Positions 61,503-64,000 of a DNA stretch of 64,000 bases are shown here, piece after piece. The DNA comes from Terrimonas sp. GTDB taxonomy: Bacteria > Bacteroidota > Bacteroidia > Chitinophagales > Chitinophagaceae. Numbering within the stretch: the first letter of the stretch is position 1; each line of letters starts with the position of its first letter. Location: positions 1 to 64,000 of the forward strand of contig NZ_QCZJ01000004.1 in NCBI RefSeq assembly GCF_003075435.1, in the 5' to 3' direction. Below the pieces are notes generated by a model. It was not told the origin of the DNA and did not search any database. It worked only from the letters and a program-made list of their open reading frames with translations. A program made the position numbers and the translations under genes.

Positions 61503-62585
61503 CTAAAGTCTTTTATACAGCTCCTTAATTTTTTCTATGGTAATTTTTTTCTTCCAGTCAGGGCCAACAGCATGGTTCCACATATGAGATAATGCATAGG
61601 CAACTTTTGCCATTGCGGTAATGGTATCCTCTGTCCATTGCTTGCTTAAACCCTGAGGCAGGTTAATTTGGTGGCGGGCAAGCATTTGTTTCATTTCCCT
61701 TACTCCTTCCGGATAATAGTCCTCCAGGTGCTGAAATACCAAACAGTTGGCATAACAATGTTTTTCATGCAGAATTTTTGAGAGCCCGTAACTAAGGGCG
61801 TGGCAAATGCCAACTTCTGAATAGGTAAGACTCAATCCACCCATCATCGAAGCAACCATCAGCTTGTCATCATTCCCGGGTGTTTTTCCCGCATGCTGAT
61901 TGAGAAAAACATCCCGGCATAGCTGCAATGCCTGTTCTGCATAAGCATGACTATACGCATTATTCAGGTATCCGTTTTCACTTTCAATACAATGTATATA
62001 TGTGTCCATGCCCGTATAAAACCATTTATCAGGGGGTACTGATGCGGTGAGTTCAGGATCAAGTATAACCTGGTTAAACACAGTAGAGTCGCATTTCAGT
62101 CCTAGTTTCTTTTCCGGTCCCGTCAATACAGCGGTCATAGACACTTCTGCGCCGGTACCGGAAATGGTAGGTACGCCCACATGATAAATACCAGGATGTT
62201 TGATCAGGTTCAAACCCTGGTAGCGTGTGGATGAACCGGGATTGGTAAACATCAGCGATGCTGCTTTGGTAATATCCATAATGCTTCCGCCCCCTATGCC
62301 GACGATACCGGAAGGAAGACCAATGGAGCCAAGTATTTCGTCGCGAATATTATCAACCTGTGCTGTGGTAGGTTCATGTGGATCAACATTTATTAACTTT
62401 ACAACATCACCTTTTTCAGCAGGAATACGATAGAATAAATCTTTGTCAGCGAAATACTGATCCACTATAAATAAAAAGAAGTTATTATTAAGCAAACGCT
62501 TTTGCGTGATAATAGAGGACAATCCCTTGAAACTGCCCCGTCCGAAAGCAATCCGGTCGGCATTTTTAAAGTTTTTTACATCCAT
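61503..62585 (-). CDS. kdnB: Iron-containing alcohol dehydrogenase, Kdo 8-oxidase-like
   Basis: In Shewanella, KdnB oxidises C8 of Kdo to the aldehyde that KdnA then aminates. This 360-residue protein is a group III (Fe) alcohol dehydrogenase: GIGGGSIMDITKAAS (96-110) binds NAD, GVPTISGTGAEVSMTAVLTG (137-156) is the hinge. Metal ligands Asp194, His198, His262 and His276 align in spacing with the Fe site of FucO-type enzymes. RIAFGRGSFKGL at the start and KNADR are as in KdnB-type proteins. It is first of the six-gene operon; no TAnnTTTG box is clear in the 40 bases before it. Confidence 0.82.
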   Translation of the reverse strand: MDVKNFKNADRIAFGRGSFKGLSSIITQKRLLNNNFFLFIVDQYFADKDLFYRIPAEKGDVVKLINVDPHEPTTAQVDNIRDEILGSIGLPSGIVGIGGGSIMDITKAASLMFTNPGSSTRYQGLNLIKHPGIYHVGVPTISGTGAEVSMTAVLTGPEKKLGLKCDSTVFNQVILDPELTASVPPDKWFYTGMDTYIHCIESENGYLNNAYSHAYAEQALQLCRDVFLNQHAGKTPGNDDKLMVASMMGGLSLTYSEVGICHALSYGLSKILHEKHCYANCLVFQHLEDYYPEGVREMKQMLARHQINLPQGLSKQWTEDTITAMAKVAYALSHMWNHAVGPDWKKKITIEKIKELYKRL

Positions 62586-62625
62586 GCACCTAATCTTAAT
62601 ATTTTTGATTGATCATAATAATATA

Positions 62626-63081
62626 TTATGATTTTTGCTGAAGGTATTTGATGAAGTCGGCATGTAAAACATTCTCAGTTATGTTGCTTGATGTGGTATT
62701 AGAAAAACCTGAGCCCTTATTCGTGAAAAGCATTTTATCATACCATTGCCTGTGATTAGAAACGCTGGTGTTCCAACTTGCAGCGGTTGAACTTGTAGTG
62801 CCAAGAACCCTTTGCTCCATATTGTAAATTATTACACCATCAGCTCCTCTTTTCTTTGCTTCCTCAATAATCTTTGATTGTATTTCCTCAAACGTAGAAC
62901 CAAATACTCCTGAAATACCATCTGTTTTACCTATTACCTCGTAGTCTTTCTTAATATCATGTGTGTCCATATACAAGTCAACATTTGCAGTGGGGTTATA
63001 ACTTTTACCAATATATTGAATGGTTGGTGCGCAGGCATTGAATAATATAGACAGTGCTATTGCCATAATTGTTTTTTTCAT
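62626..63081 (-). CDS. Lipoprotein of unknown function
   Basis: 151 residues with lipobox FNAC (Cys17). YMDTHDIKKDYEVIGKTDGI (about 37-56), then EEIQSKIIEEAKKRGADGVI and IYNMEQRV, form a strand-helix-strand unit like that of small 'metal-binding YbjQ-like' or DUF4156-type envelope lipoproteins. The C-terminal 50 residues are polar and Ser/Thr-rich. The family is not firmly recognised. It lies 10 bases after the membrane-protein gene upstream and 40 bases before kdnB, so it may be in the same transcript. Confidence 0.68.
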   Translation of the reverse strand: MKKTIMAIALSILFNACAPTIQYIGKSYNPTANVDLYMDTHDIKKDYEVIGKTDGISGVFGSTFEEIQSKIIEEAKKRGADGVIIYNMEQRVLGTTSSTAASWNTSVSNHRQWYDKMLFTNKGSGFSNTTSSNITENVLHADFIKYLQQKS

Positions 63082-63091
63082 GTTGTATTAT

Positions 63092-63661
63092 TTATATATA
63101 GTAATAATGTTTAAAAATGTAAACAAGGTTATATACAATGAGACACCCTACCAGGAAATAATGGAATTTCTGACTATAGCTATAAATGCCTGTAAGAAAC
63201 AAAAGGATATGGGATGAAACTCTTAAAATATAATCGTTTCCAAGTGACTTCAGATAATTTTCCCCTTTAAGCAGCGTATCAGCAATGTCAATAATGAACA
63301 CCAGTATTAAAAAAGAAAAAAACCATTTTTTCCTCGAGAAAAAATATTCCTTATAAGATTTGTAATCATTGATCTCATCAGGAAAAATTAAAACCGAGAG
63401 TGCATAATAAAGCGTTGTATATGCAATCAGGAATAAATATGATAGAACCGTCCAGTTTTTAACTATATGCAACCTCGCCTCCCACCACCAGAAAAGTATT
63501 ATAAGAAGAAACACAAAAAAAGTCCAGGCAAGATGTAAGGGATACGCTTTTCCTGACCGCGGATGATTGATGAGCTTTATAGTATTCTTTAACAGTTGTG
63601 CTACCCCCAGTCCAAGAATAATGGCAATCATCTTTTTAACATGCCCGAATATTTCTTCCAT
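63092..63661 (-). CDS. Polytopic membrane protein of unknown function
   Basis: 189 residues with about five or six hydrophobic segments: MIAIILGLGVAQLLKN (about 11-26), LHLAWTFFVFLLIILFWWW (about 43-61), VLSYLFLIAYTTLYYALSVL (about 72-91), WFFSFLILVFIIDIADTLL (about 113-131), ILLFLTGIYSYS and FLVGCLIVYNLVYIF. Short conserved-looking polar loops: SGKAYPLH and FPDEINDYKSYKEYFFSRKK. I do not recognise a family. It begins a possible transcript with the lipoprotein and the Kdo operon. Confidence 0.7.
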   Translation of the reverse strand: MEEIFGHVKKMIAIILGLGVAQLLKNTIKLINHPRSGKAYPLHLAWTFFVFLLIILFWWWEARLHIVKNWTVLSYLFLIAYTTLYYALSVLIFPDEINDYKSYKEYFFSRKKWFFSFLILVFIIDIADTLLKGENYLKSLGNDYILRVSSHILLFLTGIYSYSQKFHYFLVGCLIVYNLVYIFKHYYYI

Positions 63662-64000
63662 TCCTGATAATTATTTGCAACCATATATATGTTCTGCTTC
63701 CGTTAAAATTTTATTTTATTTGTTCATTTGAACAACAGGTATATTTCTCAAATCAAGATGCGGAATGTATTATCTGCAAAAAATCACAGCTGCATTTTTT
63801 TACACCACAAAATCCTAATAAGGATATCCCCTTTTCCCTTGCCGGCGCTATGTCGGGTAAACGGGTTCGGCATAATATTGTGAAATGTGATGCGCCAGAC
63901 AGATTTTCACACCTCATTTTTCACGTATCACCAATGTATTAGCCTTAACACAACGATGTGTTTATTATTTGAATAAAACAACACTCCTGATATTAACTAC
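63662..64000. other. Right-edge gap with a palindrome
   Basis: No gene is supported in the last 339 bases. TTGTTCATTTGAACAA (63720-63735) is an inverted repeat of seven-base-pair arms around TT, located 60-75 bases upstream of the membrane-protein start; it could be an operator. Toward the edge, TTCACACCTCATTTTTCACG (63906-63925) resembles the degenerate intergenic repeats. Confidence 0.4.

Noticed and set aside
62612-62632. Hairpin ATCATAAT-AATAT-ATTATGAT with T-run on the plus strand
   Set aside because: A terminator in this orientation would serve a plus-strand transcript, and no plus-strand gene ends there. On the minus strand, where the genes are, no T-run follows the stem.
1-64000. CRISPR array, rRNA, tRNA, transposase or phage genes
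   Set aside because: No regularly spaced direct repeats, no rRNA/tRNA signatures and no transposase or integrase motifs were seen in any translated region.

Overview
The window is a stretch of chromosome from a Bacteroidota bacterium, most likely of the Chitinophagaceae type (inference from gene content). The signs are a SusC/SusD pair, TonB-dependent receptors with N-terminal carboxypeptidase-regulatory domains, a DUF4249 lipoprotein behind a receptor, a large adhesin-like protein with a C-terminal type IX secretion (type B) sorting domain, DUF4954 and DUF4105/Lnb-type proteins, and promoters of the TTTG-N20-TAnnTTTG kind. About 50 genes are supported. I saw no tRNA, rRNA, CRISPR array or intact insertion sequence.

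Layout. 1-0.5 kb: a LuxR-type helix-turn-helix remnant cut off by a dispersed repeat whose second copy lies at 52.0 kb. 0.5-5.6 kb (minus): ApbE flavin transferase, secreted esterase, a lipoprotein, and a GMC flavoprotein with its Tat-type small subunit. Gluconokinase lies divergently at 5.7 kb. 7.5-13.4 kb: a DUF1801/YdeI protein, DUF4954, a GNAT acetyltransferase, two envelope proteins and an ECF sigma factor. 13.8-22.5 kb: lipoprotein, SusC, SusD, a neutral-ceramidase-like enzyme and a PhoPQ-activated-type hydrolase, which look like one uptake and degradation locus. 22.6-28.9 kb: rhomboid protease, Lnb-like protein, alpha/beta hydrolase, T9SS-exported PKD protein, DNA-3-methyladenine glycosylase I.

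29.1-32.0 kb: two convergent genes, a nucleotide-hydrolase-like/TPR protein of the MAP3K-TRAFs-binding (DUF4071, 'TPR-S') type and a patatin-like phospholipase. This pair resembles parts of threshold-type prokaryotic immune systems. 32.3-33.3 kb: a lipoprotein built from a tandem duplication. 33.4-46 kb: a carbohydrate region with an aldo/keto reductase, zinc dehydrogenase, secreted hydrolase, TIM-barrel epimerase/isomerase, RhaM-type mutarotase, TonB-dependent receptor, GH29 alpha-L-fucosidase and cation:proton antiporter. Together these suggest oxidative use of L-fucose. 46-52.5 kb: DUF481 protein, TonB receptor with DUF4249 lipoprotein, and a small patch of apparently acquired genes and repeats.

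52.6-62.6 kb (minus): a giant AsmA-like envelope protein and, upstream of it, a six-gene operon that reads as a route to CMP-8-amino-8-deoxy-Kdo for lipopolysaccharide: Kdo 8-oxidase (KdnB), KdsA, a transaldolase-CBS fusion, a KdsC-like phosphatase, KdsB and aminotransferase KdnA. The transaldolase-CBS fusion sits where an arabinose-5-phosphate isomerase (SIS-CBS) would be expected. It is the most unusual protein in the window. The right edge holds a lipoprotein and a membrane protein of unknown function.

Many intergenic gaps carry degenerate repeats of about 10 bases in period, in several unrelated sequence families. Some are folded as inverted repeats next to gene ends.
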